DNA from: Limnoperna fortunei
Taxonomy: Eukaryota; Mollusca; Bivalvia; Mytilida; Modiolidae
Length of the DNA stretch: 64,000 nucleotides
Direction: 5' to 3'
Assembly (NCBI GenBank): GCA_944474755.1
Contig: OX104119.1
Coordinates: 2,591,075-2,655,074 of the forward strand
Shown: positions 1 to 14,925 of the stretch, piece after piece
How positions within the stretch are numbered: position 1 is the stretch's first letter
Layout of the letters: each line of letters starts with the position of its first letter
Notes under the pieces: generated by a model
The model's input: only the letters and a program-made list of their open reading frames with translations
Told to the model about the DNA's origin: nothing
Databases searched by the model: none
Program-made: the position numbers and the translations under genes

Positions 1-3000
1 CCACGTATACTGTGAACACCGATAGATCTATAATTACCAGGTGTGTAAGGGTCAGACAGTAAGACAGTAACCATGTATACTGTGAATACCGATAGACCTA
101 TAATTACCAGGTGTGTAAGGGTCAGACAGTAAGACAGTAACCACGTATACTGTGAACAATGATAGACCTATAATTACCAGGTGTGTAAGGGTCAGACAGT
201 AAGACAGTAACCATGTATACTGTGAACACTGATAGACCTATAATTGCCAGGGGTGTAAAGGTCAGACAGTAAGACAGTAACCACGTATACTGTGAACACC
301 GATAGACCTATAACTACCAGGTGTGTAAGGGTCAGACAGTAAGACAGTAACCACGTATACTGTGAACACCGATAGACCTATAACTGCCCAGGTGTGTAAG
401 GGTCAGACAGTAAGACAGTAACCACGTATACTGTGAACACCGATAGACCTATAACTGCCAGGTGTGTAAGGGTCAGACAGTAAGACAGTAACCACGTATA
501 CTGTAAACACCGATAGACCTATAATTACCAGGTGTGTAAGGGTCAGACAGTAAGACAGTAACCATGTATACTGTGAACACTGATAGACCTATAACTACCA
601 GGTGTGTAAGGGTCAGACAGTAAGACAGTAACCATGTATACTGTGAACACCGATAGACCTATAACTGCCAGGTGTGTAAGGGTCAGACAGTAAGACAGTA
701 ACCACGTATACTGTTAACACCGATAGACCTATAACTACCAGGTGTGTAAGGGTCAGACAGTAAGACAGTAACCACGTATACTGTTAACACCGATAGACCT
801 ATAACTACCAGGTGTGTAAGGGTCAGACAGTAAGACAGTAACCACGTATACTGTGAACACCGATAGATCTATAATTACCAGATGTGTAAGGGTCAGACAG
901 TAAGACAGTAACCACGTATACTGTGAACACCGATAGACCTATAACTACCAGGTGTGTAAGGATCAGACAGTAAGACAGTAACCACGTATACTGTGAACAC
1001 CGATAGATCTATAATTACCAGGTGTGTAAGGGTCAGACAGTAAGACAGTAACCATGTATACTGTGAACACCGATAGACCTATAATTGCCAGGGGTGTAAA
1101 GGTCAGACAGTAAGACAGTAACCATGTATACTGTGAACACCGATAGACCTATGATTGCCAGGTGTGTAAGGGTCAGACAGTAAGACAGTAACCACGTATA
1201 CTGTGAACACCGATAGACCTATAATTACCAGGTGTGTAAGGGTCAGACAGTAAGACAGTAACCACGTATACTGTGAACACCGATAGATCTATAATTACCA
1301 GGTGTGTAGGTGTCAGACAGTAAGACAGTAACCATGTATACTGTGAACACTGATAGATCTATAATTACCAGGTGTGTAAGGGTCAGACAGTAAGACAGTA
1401 ACCACGTATACTGTGAACACCGATAGATCTATAATTACCAGGTGTGTAAGGGTCAGACAGTAAGACAGTAACCACGTATACTATGAACACCGATAGACCT
1501 ATAACTGCCAGGTGTGTAAGGGTCAGACAGTAAGACAGTAACCACGTATACTGTGAACACCGATAGACCTATAACTGCCAGGTGTGTAAGGGTCATGGAC
1601 AGTAAGACAGTAACCATGTATACTGTGAACAGTGATAGACCTATAATTGCCAGGGGTGTAAAGGTCAGACAGTAAGACAGTAACCACGTATACTGTGAAC
1701 ACTGATAGACCTATAATTGCCAGGGGTGTAAAGGTCAGACAGTAAGACAGTAACCACGTATACTGTGAACACCGATAGATCTATAATTACCAGGTGTGTA
1801 AGGATCAGACAGTAAGACAGTAACCACGTATACTGTGAACACCGATAGATCTATAATTACCAGGTGTGTAAGGGTCAGACAGTAAGACAGTAACCATGTA
1901 TACTGTGAACACTGATAGACCTATAATTGCCAGGGGTGTAAAGGTCAGACAGTAAGACAATAACCACGTATACTGTGAACACCGATAGACCTATAACTGT
2001 CAGGTGTGTAAGGGTCAGACAGTAAGACAGTAACCACGTATACTGTGAACACCGATAGACCTATAATTACCAGGTGTGTAAGGGTCAGACAGTAAGACAG
2101 TAACCATGTATACTGTGAACACCGATAGACCTATGATTGCCAGGTGTGTAAGGGTCCGACAGTAAGACAGTAACCACGTATACTGTGAACACCGATAGAC
2201 CTATAATTACCAGGTGTGTAAGGGTCAGACAGTAAGACAGTAACCACGTATACTGTGAACACCGATAGACCTATAATTACCAGGTGTGTAAGGGTCAGAC
2301 AAGACAGTAAGACAGTAACCACGTATACTGTGAACACCGATAGACGTTTAATTACCAGGTGTCTAAGGGTCAGACAGTAAGACAGTAACCACGTATACTG
2401 TGAACACCGATAGACCTATAACTGCCAGGTGTGTAAGGGTCAGACAGTAAGACAGTAACCACGTATACTGTGAACACCGATAGACCTATAATTACCAGGT
2501 GTGTAAGGGTCAGACAGTAATACAGTAACCACGTATACTGTGAACACCGATAGACCTATGATTGCCAGGTGTGTAAGGGTCCGACAGTAAGACAGTAACC
2601 ACGTATACTGTGAACACCGATAGACCTATGATTGCCAGGTGTGTAAGGGTCCGACAGTAAGACAGTAACCTCGTATACTGTGAACACCGATAGACCTATA
2701 ATTACCAGGTGTGTAAGGGTCAGACAGTAAAACAGTAACCACGTATACTGTGAACACCGATAGACCTATAATTACCAGATGTGTAAGGGTCAGACAGTGA
2801 GACAGTAACCACGTATATTGTGAACACCGATAGATCTATAACTGCCAGGTGTGTAAGGGTCCGACAGTAAGACAGTAACCACGTATACTGTGAACACCGA
2901 TAGACCTATAATTACCAGGTGTGTAAGGGTCAGACAGTAAGACAGTAACCACGTATACTGTGAACACCGATAGACCTATAACTGCCCAGGTGTGTAAGGG

Positions 3001-6000
3001 TCCGACAGTAAGACAGTAACCACGTATACTGTGAACACCGATAGACCTATAACTGTCAGGTGTGTAAGGGTCAGACAGTAAGACAGTCACCACGTATACT
3101 GTGAACACCGATAGACCTATAATTACCAGGTGTGTAAGGGTCAGACAGTAAGACAGTAACCACGTATACTGTGAACACCGATAGACCTATAATTACCAGG
3201 TGTGTAAGGGTCAGACAGTAAGACAGTAACCACATATATTGTGAACACCGATAGACCTATAACTGCCAGGTGTGTAAGGGTCAGACAGTAAGACAGTAAC
3301 CACGTATACTGTGAACACCGATAGACCTATAACTGTCAGGTGTGTAAGGGTCAGACAGTAAGACAGTAACCACGTATACTGTGAACACCGATAGACCTAT
3401 AATTACCAGGTGTGTAAGGGTCAGACAGTAAGACAGTAACCACGTATACTGTGAACACCGATAGACCTATAACTGCCAGGTGTGTAAGGGTCAGACAGTA
3501 AGACAGTAACCACGTATACTGTGAACACCGATAGAACTATAACTGCCAGGTGTGTAAGGGTCAGACAGTAAGACAGTAACCACGTATACTGTGAACACCG
3601 ATAGACCTATAACTGCCAGGTGTGTAAGGGTCAGACAGTAAGACAGTAACCACTTATACTGTGAACACCGATAGACCTATAATTACCAGGTGTGTAAGGG
3701 TCAGACAGTAAGACAGTAACCACGTATACTGTGAACACCGATAGACCTATAATTACCAGGTGTGTAAGGGTCAGACAGTAAGACAGTAACGACGCATACT
3801 GTGAACACCGATAGACCTATAACTGCCAGGTGTGTAAGGGTCAGACAGTAAGACAGTAACCACGTATACTGTGAACACCGATAGACCTATAATTACCAGG
3901 TGTGTAAGGGTCAGACAGTAAGACAGTAACCACGTATACTGTGAACACCGATAGACCTATAATTACCAGGTGTGTAAGGGTCAGACAGTAAGACAGTAAC
4001 CACGTATACTGTGAACACCGATAGACCTATAATTACCAGGTGTGTAAGGGTCAGACAGTAAGACAGTAACCATGTATACTGTGAACACCGATAGACCTAT
4101 GATTGCCATGTGTGTAAGGGTCCGACAGTAAGACAGTAACCACGTATACTGTGAACACCGATAGACCTATAATTACCAGGTGTGTAAGGGTCAGACAGTA
4201 AGACAGTAACCACGTATACTGTGAACACCGATAGACCTATAATTACCAGGTGTGTAAGGGTCAGACAAGACAGTAAGACAGTAACCACGTATACTGTGAA
4301 CACCGATAGACGTTTAATTACCAGGTGTCTAAGGGTCAGACAGTAAGACAGTAACCACGTATACTGTGAACACCGATAGACCTATAACTGCCAGGTGTGT
4401 AAGGGTCAGACAGTAAGACAGTAACCACGTATACTGTGAACACCGATAGACCTATAATTACCAGGTGTGTAAGGGTCAGACAGTAATACAGTAACCACGT
4501 ATAGTGTGAACACCGATAGACCTATGATTGCCAGGTGTGTAAGGGTCCGACAGTAAGACAGTAACCACGTATACTGTGAACACCGATAGACCTATGATTG
4601 CCAGGTGTGTAAGGGTCCGACAGTAAGACAGTAACCTCGTATACTGTGAACACCGATAGACCTATAATTACCAGGTGTGTAAGGGTCAGACAGTAAGACA
4701 GTAACCACGTATACTGTGAACACCGATAGACCTATAACTACCAGATGTGTAAGGGTCAGACAGTAAGACAGTAACGACGTATACTGTGAACACCGATAGA
4801 CCTATAACTGCCAGATGTGTAAGGGTCAGACAGTAAGACAGTAACCACGTATACTGTGAACACCGATAGACCTATAACTACCAGGTGTGTAAGGGTCAGA
4901 CAGTAAGACAGTAACCATGTATACTGTGAACACTGATAGACCTATAACTGCCAGGTGTGTAAGGGTCAGACAGTGAGACAGTAACCACGTATATTGTGAA
5001 CACCGATAGACCTATCATAACAGGTGTGTAAGGGTCAGACAGTAAGACAGTAACCACGTATACTGTGAACACCGATAGATCTTTAATTACCAGGTGTGCA
5101 AGGGTCAGACAGTAAGACAGTAACCATGTATACTGTGAACACTGATAGACCTATAATTGCCAGGGGTGTAAAGGTCAGACAGTAAGACAGTAACCACGTA
5201 TACTGTGAACACTGATAGACCTATAATTACCAGGTGTGTAAGGGTCAGACAGTAAGACAGTAACCACGTATACTGTGAACACCGATAGACCTATAGTTAC
5301 CAGGTGTGTAAGGGTCAGACAGTAAGACAGTAACCACATATACTGTGAACACCGATAGAACTATAACTGCCAGGTGTGTAAAGGTCAGACAGTAAGACAG
5401 TAACCACGTATACTGTGAACACCGATAGACCTATAACTGCCCAGGTGTGTAAGGGTCAGACAGTAAGACAGTAACCACGTATACTGTGAACACCGATAGA
5501 TCTATAATTACCAGGTGTGCAAGGGTCAGACAGTAAGACAGTAACCACATATACTGTGAACACTGATAGACCTATAATTGCCAGGGGTGTAAAGGTCAGA
5601 AAGTAAGACAGTAACCACGTATACTGTGAACACCGATAGACCTATAATTACCAGGTGTGTAAGGGTCAGACAGTAAGACAGTAACCACGTATACTGTGAA
5701 CACCGATAGACCTATAACTGCCAGGTGTGTAAGGGTCAGACAGTAAGACAGTAATCACGTATACTGTGAACACCGATAGATCTATAATTACCAGGTGTGT
5801 AAGGGTCAGACAGTAAGACAGTAACCACGTATACTGTGAACACCGATAGACCTATAACTACCAGGTGTGTAAGGGTCAGACAGTAAGACAGTAACCACGT
5901 ATACTGTGAACACCGATAGACCTATAACTGCCAGGTGTGTAAGGGTCCGACAGTAAGACAGTAACCATGTATACTGTGAACACCGATAGACCTATAACTA

Positions 6001-9000
6001 CCAGGTGTGTAAGGGTCAGACAGTAAGACAGTAACCACGTATACTGTGAACACCGATAGACCTATAATTACCAGGTGTGTAAGGGTCAGACAGTAAGACA
6101 GTAACCATGTATACTGTGAACACTGATAGACCTATAATTGCCAGGGGTGTAAAGGTCAGACAGTAAGACAGTAACCACGTATACTGTGAACACCGATAGA
6201 CCTATAACTACCAGGTGTGTAAGGGTCAGACAGTAAGACAGTAACCACGTATACTGTGAACACCGATAGACCTATAACTTCCCAGGTGTGTAGGGGTCAG
6301 ACAGTTAGACAGTAACCACGTATACTGTGAACACCGATAGATCTATAATTACCAGGTGTGTAAGGGTCAGACAGTAAGACAGTAACCATGTATACTGTGA
6401 ACACCGATAGACCTATAATTACCAGGTGTGTAAGGGTCAGACAGTAAGACAGTAACCACGTATACTGTGAACAATGATAGACCTATAATTACCAGGTGTG
6501 TAAGGGTCAGACAGTAAGACAGTAACCATGTATACTGTGAACACTGATAGACCTATAATTGCCAGGGGTGTAAAGGTCAGACAGTAAGACAGTAACCACG
6601 TATACTGTGAACACCGATAGACCTATAACTACCAGGTGTGTAAGGGTCAGACAGTAAGACAGTAACCACGTATACTGTAAACACCGATAGACCTATAATT
6701 ACCAGGTGTGTAAGGGTCAGACAGTAAGACAGTAACCATGTATACTGTGAACACTGATAGACCTATAACTACCAGGTGTGTAAGGGTCAGACAGTAAGAC
6801 AGTAACCACGTATACTGTTAACACCGATAGACCTATAACTACCAGGTGTGTAAGGGTCAGACAGTAAGACAGTAACCACGTATACTGTGAACACCGATAG
6901 ATCTATAATTACCAGATGTGTAAGGGTCAGACAGTAAGACAGTAACCACGTATACTGTGAACACCGATAGACCTATAACTACCAGGTGTGTAAGGATCAG
7001 ACAGTAAGACAGTAACCACGTATACTGTGAACACCGATAGATCTATAATTACCAGGTGTGTAAGGGTCAGACAGTAAGACAGTAACCATGTATACTGTGA
7101 ACAGTGATAGACCTATAATTGCCAGGGGTGTAAAGGTCAGACAGTAAGACAGTAACCACGTATACTGTGAACACTGATAGACCTATAATTGCCAGGGGTG
7201 TAAAGGTCAGACAGTAAGACAGTAACCACGTATACTGTGAACACCGATAGATCTATAATTACCAGGTGTGTAAGGATCAGACAGTAAGACAGTAACCACG
7301 TATACTGTGAACACCGATAGATTTATAATTACCAGGTGTGTAAGGGTCAGACAGTAAGACAGTAACCATGTATACTGTGAACACTGATAGACCTATAATT
7401 GCCAGGGGTGTAAAGGTCAGACAGTAAGACAGTAACCACGTATACTGTGAACACCGATAGACCTATAACTGTCAGGTGTGTAAGGGTCAGACAGTAAGAC
7501 AGTAACCACGTATACTGTGAACACCGATAGACCTATAATTACCAGGTGTGTAAGGGTCAGACAGTAAGACAGTAACCATGTATACTGTGAACACCGATAG
7601 ACCTATGATTGCCAGGTGTGTAAGGGTCCGACAGTAAGACAGTAACCACGTATACTGTGAACACCGATAGACCTATAATTACCAGGTGTGTAAGGGTCAG
7701 ACAGTAAGACAGTAACCACGTATACTGTGAACACCGATAGACCTATAATTACCAGGTGTGTAAGGGTCAGACAAGACAGTAAGACAGTAACCACGTATAC
7801 TGTGAACACCGATAGATGTTTAATTACCAGGTGTCTAAGGGTCAGACAGTAAGACAGTAACCACGTATACTGTGAACACCGATAGACCTATAACTGCCAG
7901 GTGTGTAAGGGTCAGACAGTAAGACAGTAACCACGTATACTGTGAACACCGATAGACCTATAATTACCAGGTGTGTAAGGGTCAGACAGTAATACAGTAA
8001 CCACGTATACTGTGAACACCGATAGACCTATGATTGCCAGGTGTGTAAGGGTCCGACAGTAAGACAGTAACCACGTATACTGTGAACACCGATAGACCTA
8101 TGATTGCCAGGTGTGTAAGGGTCCGACAGTAAGACAGTAACCTCGTATACTGTGAACACCGATAGACCTATAATTACCAGGTGTGTAAGGGTCAGACAGT
8201 AAAACAGTAACCACATATACTGTGAACACCGATAGACCTATAATTACCAGATGTGTAAGGGTCAGACAGTGAGACAGTAACCACGTATATTGTGAACACC
8301 GATAGATCTATAACTGCCAGGTGTGTAAGGGTCCGACAGTAAGACAGTAACCACGTATACTGTGAACACCGATAGACCTATAATTACCAGGTGTGTAAGG
8401 GTCAGACAGTAAGACAGTAACCACGTATACTGTGAACACCGATAGACCTATAACTGCCCAGGTGTGTAAGGGTCCGACAGTAAGACAGTAACCACGTATA
8501 CTGTGAACACCGATAGACCTATAATTACCAGGTGTGTAAGGGTCAGACAGTAAGACAGTAACCACGTATACTGTGAACACCGATAGACCTATAACTGTCA
8601 GGTGTGTAAGGGTCAGACAGTAAGACAGTCACCACGTATACTGTGAACACCGATAGACCTATAATTACCAGGTGTGTAAGGGTCAGACAGTAAGACAGTA
8701 ACCACGTATACTGTGAACACCGATAGACCTATAATTACCAGGTGTGTAAGGGTCAGACAGTAAGACAGTAACCACGTATATTGTGAACACCGATAGACCT
8801 ATAACTGCCAGGGGTGTAAGGGTCAGACAGTAAGACAGTAACCACGTATACTGTGAACACCGATAGACCTATAATTACCAGGTGTGTAAGGGTCAGACAG
8901 TAAGACAGTAACCACGTATACTGTGAACACCGATAGACCTATAACTGCCAGGTGTGTAAGGGTCAGACAGTAAGACAGTAACCACGTATACTGTGAACAC

Positions 9001-12000
9001 CGATAGAACTATAACTGCCAGGTGTGTAAGGGTCAGACAGTAAGACAGTAACCACGTATACTGTGAACACCGATAGACCTATAACTGCCAGGTGTGTAAG
9101 GGTCAGACAGTAAGACAGTAACCACTTATACTGTGAACACCGATAGACCTATAATTACCAGGTGTGTAAGGGTCAGACAGTAAGACAGTAACCACGTATA
9201 CTGTGAACACCGATAGACCTATAATTACCAGGTGTGTAAGGGTCAGACAGTAAGACAGTAACGACGCATACTGTGAACACCGATAGACCTATAATTACCA
9301 GGTGTGTAAGGGTCAGACAGTAAGACAGTAACCACGTATACTGTGAACACCGATAGACCTATAATTACCAGGTGTGTAAGGGTCAGACAGTAAGACAGTA
9401 ACCACGTATACTGTGAACACCGATAGACCTATAATTACCAGGTGTGTAAGGGTCAGACAGTAAGACAGTAACCACGTATACTGTGAACACCGATAGACCT
9501 ATAATTACCAGGTGTGTAAGGGTCAGACAGTAAGACAGTAACCATGTATACTGTGAACACCGATAGACCTATGATTGCCATGTGTGTAAGGGTCCGACAG
9601 TAAGACAGTAACCACGTATACTGTGAACACCGATAGACCTATATTTACCAGGTGTGTAAGGGTCAGACAGTAAGACAGTAACCACGTATACTGTGAACAC
9701 CGATAGACCTATAATTACCAGGTGTGTAAGGGTCAGACAAGACAGTAAGACAGTAACCACGTATACTGTGAACACCGATAGACGTTTAATTACCAGGTGT
9801 CTAAGGGTCAGACAGTAAGACAGTAACCACGTATACTGTGAACACCGATAGACCTATAACTGCCAGGTGTGTAAGGGTCAGACAGTAAGACAGTAACCAC
9901 GTATACTGTGAACACCGATAGACCTATAATTACCAGGTGTGTAAGGGTCAGACAGTAATACAGTAACCACGTATAGTGTGAACACCGATAGACCTATGAT
10001 TGCCAGGTGTGTAAGGGTCCGACAGTAAGACAGTAACCACGTATACTGTGAACACCGATAGACCTATGATTGCCAGGTGTGTAAGGGTCCGACAGTAAGA
10101 CAGTAACCTCGTATACTGTGAACACCGATAGACCTATAATTACCAGGTGTATAAGGGTCAGACAGTAAAACAGTAACCACGTATACTGTGAACACCGATA
10201 GACCTATAATTACCAGATGTGTAAGGGTCAGACAGTGAGACAGTAACCACGTATATTGTGAACACCGATAGATCTATAACTGCCAGGTGTGTAAGGGTCC
10301 GACAGTAAGACAGTAACCACGTATACTGTGAACACCGATAGACCTATAATTACCAGGTGTGTAAGGGTCAGACAGTAAGACAGTAACCACGTATACTGTG
10401 AACACCGATAGACCTATAATTACCAGGTGTGTAAGGGTCAGACAGTAAGACAGTAACCACGTATACTGTGAACACCGATAGACCTATAACTGTCAGGTGT
10501 GTAAGGGTCAGACAGTAAGACAGTCACCACGTATACTGTGAACACCGATAGACCTATAATTACCAGGTGTGTAAGGGTCAGACAGTAAGACAGTAACCAC
10601 GTATACTGTGAACACCGATAGACCTATAATTACCAGGTGTGTAAGGGTCAGACAGTAAGACAGTAACCACGTATACTGTGAACACCGATAGACCTATAAC
10701 TGCCAGGTGTGTAAGGGTCAGACAGTAAGACAGTAACCACTTATACTGTGAACACCGATAGACCTATAATTACCAGGTGTGTAAGGGTCAGACAGTAAGA
10801 CAGTAACCACGTATACTGTGAACACCGATAGACCTATAATTACCAGGTGTGTAAGGGTCAGACAGTAAGACAGTAACGACGCATACTGTGAACACCGATA
10901 GACCTATAATTACCAGGTGTGTAAGGGTCAGACAGTAAGACAGTAACCACGTATACTGTGAACACCGATTGACCTATAATTACCAGGTGTGTAAGGGTCA
11001 GACAGTAAGACAGTAACCACGTATACTGTGAACACCGATAGACCTATAATTACCAGGTGTGTAAGGGTCAGACAATAAGACAGTAACCATGTATACTGTG
11101 AACACCGATAGACCTATAACTACCAGATGTGTAAGGGTCAGACAGTAAGACAGTAACCACGTATACTGTGAACACCGATAGACCTATAATTACCAGGTGT
11201 GTAAGGGTCAGACAGTAAGACAGTAACCACGTATACTGTGAACACCGATAGACCTATAACTGCCAGGTGTGTAAGGGTCAGACAGTAAGACAGTAACCAT
11301 GTATACTGTGAACACCGATAGACCTATAATTGCCAGGTGTGTAAGGGTCAGACAGTAAGACAGTAACCACGTATACTGTGAACACCGATAGACCTATAAT
11401 TACCAGGTGTGTAAGGGTCAGACAGTAAGACAGTAACCACGTATACTGTGAACACCGAGAGACCTATAACTACCAGGTGTGTAAGGGTCAGACAGTAAGA
11501 CAGTAACCACGTATACTGTGAACACCGATAGACCTATAACTGCCAGGTGTGTAAGGGTCAGACAGTAAGACTGTAACCACGTATACTGTGAACACCGATA
11601 GACCTATAATTACCAGGTGTGTAAGGGTCAGACAGTAACACAATAACCACGTATACTGTGAACACCTATAGACCTATAACTGCCAGGTGTGTAAGGGTCA
11701 GACAGTAAGACAGTAACCACGTATACTGTGAACACCGATAGACCTATAACTGCCAGGTGTGTAAGGGTCAGACAGTAAGACAGTAACCACGTATACTGTG
11801 AACACCGATAGAGCTATAACTGCCAGGTGTGTAAGGGTCAGACCATAAGACAGTAACCACGTATACTGTGAACACCGATAGACCTATAATTACAAGGCGT
11901 GTAAGGGTCAGACAGTAAGACAGTAACCACGTATACTGTGAACACCGATAGACCTATAATTACCAGGTGTGTAAGGGTCCGACAGTAAGACAGTAACCAT

Positions 12001-14925
12001 GTATACTGTGAACACCGATAGACCTATAATTACCAGGTGTGTAAGGGTCAGACAGTAAGACAGTAACCACGTATACTGTGAACACCGATAGAGCTATAAC
12101 TGCCAGGTGTGTAAGGGTCAGACAGTAAGACAGTAACCACGTATACTGTGAACACCGATAGACCTATAATTACCAGGTGTGTAAGGGTCAGACAGTAAGA
12201 CAGTAACCACATATACTGTGAACACCGATAGACCTATAACTGCCAGGTGTGTAAGGGTCAGACAGTAAGACAGTAACCACGTATACTGTGAACACCGATA
12301 GACCTATAACTACCAGATGTGTAAGGGTCAGACAGTCAGACAGTAACCACATATACTGTGAACACCGATAGACCTATAATTACCAGGTGTGTAAGGGTCA
12401 GACAGTAAGACAGTAACCACGTATACTGTGAACACCGATAGACCTATAACTACCAGATGTGTAAGGGTCAGACAGTAAGACAGTAACCACGTATACTGTG
12501 AACACAGATAGACCTATAACTACCAGGTGTGTAAGGGTCAGACAGTAAGACAGTAACCACGTATACTGTGAACACCGATAGACCTATAATTACCAGGTGT
12601 GTAAGGGTCAGACAGTAAGACAGTAACCACGTATACTGTGAACACCGATAGACCTATAATTACCAGGTGTGTAAGGGTCAGACAGTAAGACAGTAACCAT
12701 GTATACTGTGAACACTGATAGACCTATAATTACCATGTGTGTAAGGGTCAGACAGTCAGACAGTAACCACATATACTGTGAACACCGATAGACCTATAAT
12801 TACCAGGTGTGTAAGGGTCAGACAGTAAGACAGTAACCACGTATACTGTGAACACCGATAGACCTATAATTACCAGGTGTGTAAGGGTCAGACAGTAAGA
12901 CAGTAACCATGTATACTGTGAACACCGATAGACCTATAATTACCAGATGTGTAACGGTCAGACAGTCAGACAGTAACTACATATACTGTGAACACCGATA
13001 GACCTATAATTACCAGGTGTGTAAGGGTCAGACAGTAAGACAGTAACCACGTATACTGTGAACACCGATAGACCTATAACTACCAGATGTGTAAGGGTCA
13101 GACAGTAAGACAGTAACCACGTATACTGTGAACACCGATAGACCTATAATTACCAGGTGTGTAAGGGTCAGACAGTAAGACAGTAAGTACGTATACTGTG
13201 AACACTGACAGACCTATAATTACCAGGTGTGTAAGGGTCAGACAGTAAGACAGTAACCACGAATACTGTGAACACCGATAGACCTATAATTACCAGGTGT
13301 GTAAGGGTCAGACAGTAAGACAGTAACCACGTATACTGTGAACACCGATAGATCTATAATTACCAGGTGTGTAAGGGTCAGACAGTAAGACAGTAACCAT
13401 GTATACTGTGATCACCGATAGACCTATAATTACCAGATGTGTAACGGTCATACAGTCAGACAGTAACCATGTATACTGTGAACACCGATAGACCTATAAT
13501 TACCAGATGTGTAAGGGTCAGTCAGTAAGACAGTAACCACGTATACTGTGAACACCGATAGACCTATAATTACCAGGTGTGTAAGGGTCAGACAGTAACC
13601 ACGTATACTGTGAACACCGATAGACCTATAATTACCAGGTGTGTAAGGGTCCGACAGTAAGACAGTAACCACGTATACTGTGAACACCGATAGATCTATA
13701 ATTACCAGGTGTGTAAGGGTCAGACAGTAAGACAGTAGCCACGTATACTGTGAACACCGATAGACCTATAACTGCCAGGTGTGTAATGGTCAGACAGTAA
13801 GACAGTAACCACGTATACTGTGAACACCGATAGACCTATAATTACCAGGTGTGTAAGGGTCCGACAGTAAGACAGTAACCACGTATACTGTGAACACTGA
13901 TAGACCTATAACTGACAGGTGTGTAAGGGTCAGACAGTAAGACAGTAACCACGTATACTGTGAACACCGATAGATCTATAATTACCAGGTGTGTAAGGGT
14001 CAGACAGTAAGACAGTAACCACGTATACTGTGAACACCGATAGACCTATAATTACCAGGTGTGTAAGGGTCAGACAGTAAGACAGTAACCACGTATACTG
14101 TGAACACCGATAGACCTATAATTACCAGGTGTGTAAGGGTCAGACAGTAAGACAGTAACCATGTATACTGTGAACACCGATAGACCTATAATTGCCAGGT
14201 GTGTAAAGGTCAGACAGTAAGACAGTAACCACGTATACTGTGAACACCGATAGACCTATAACTGCCAGGTGTGTAAGGGTCAGACAGTAAGACAGTAACC
14301 ACGTATACTGTGAACACCGATAGACCTATAATTAGCAGGTGTGTAAGGGTCAGACAGTAAGACAGTAACCACGTATACTGTGAACACCGATAGACCTATA
14401 ATTACCAGGTGTGTAAGGGTCAGACAGTAAGACAGTAACCATGTATACTGTGAACACCGATAGACCTATAATTGCCAGGTGTGTAAAGGTCAGACAGTAA
14501 GACAGTAACCACGTATACTGTGAACACCGATAGACCTATAACTGCCAGGTGTGTAAGGGTCAGACAGTAAGACAGTAACCACGTATACTGTGAACACCGA
14601 TAGACCTATAATTACCAGGTGTGTAAGGGTCAGACAGTAAGACAGTAACCACATATACTGTGAACACCGATAGACCTATAACTGCCAGGTGTGTAAGGGT
14701 CAGACAGTAAGACAGTAACCACGTATACTGTGAACACCGATAGACCTATAACTGCCAGGTGTGTAAGGGTCAGACAGTAAGACAGTAACCACGTATACTG
14801 TGAACACCGATAGACCTATAATTACCAGGTGTGCAAGGGTCAGACAGTAAGACAGTAACCACGTATACTGTGAACACCGATAGACCTATAACTGCCAGGT
14901 GTGTAAGGGTCAGACAGTAAGAAAG
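1..14925. repeat. Tandem array, 70-bp unit, about 213 copies
   Basis: Head-to-tail repeats of a 70-bp unit containing CCACGTATACTGTGAACACC, GATAGACCTATAATTACCAG and GTGTGTAAGGGTCAGACAGT, then AAGACAGTAA. The unit itself holds a short internal duplication (GACAGTAA twice). Units differ at a few recurring positions (CACG/CATG, ATTACC/ACTGCC, GACC/GATC, AAGG/AAAG). The array continues beyond the left edge and ends near 14925 with degenerate units. Since 70 is not a multiple of 3, the minus strand gives a three-frame peptide pattern repeating every 210 nt; these open frames are not genes. Confidence 0.97.
1620..10930. repeat. Higher-order repeat inside the 70-bp array (5,472-bp and 1,966-bp periods)
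   Basis: Rare unit variants recur at fixed offsets. Variants at 1627, 2131, 3651, 4097 and 4501 reappear at 7099, 7603, 9123, 9569 and 9973, all exactly 5,472 bp away. The variants at 2131 and 7603 also recur 1,966 bp on (4097 and 9569). Left of about 1620 the offset becomes 6,315 bp, implying a 12-unit insertion or deletion, and a further partial copy starts at an offset of 1,615 bp (9123 to 10738). This shows block duplication of about 78 units on top of unit-by-unit amplification. Confidence 0.9.

Noticed and set aside
1..14925. CRISPR array
   Set aside because: No unique spacers between repeats; units are contiguous and the DNA is eukaryotic with introns.
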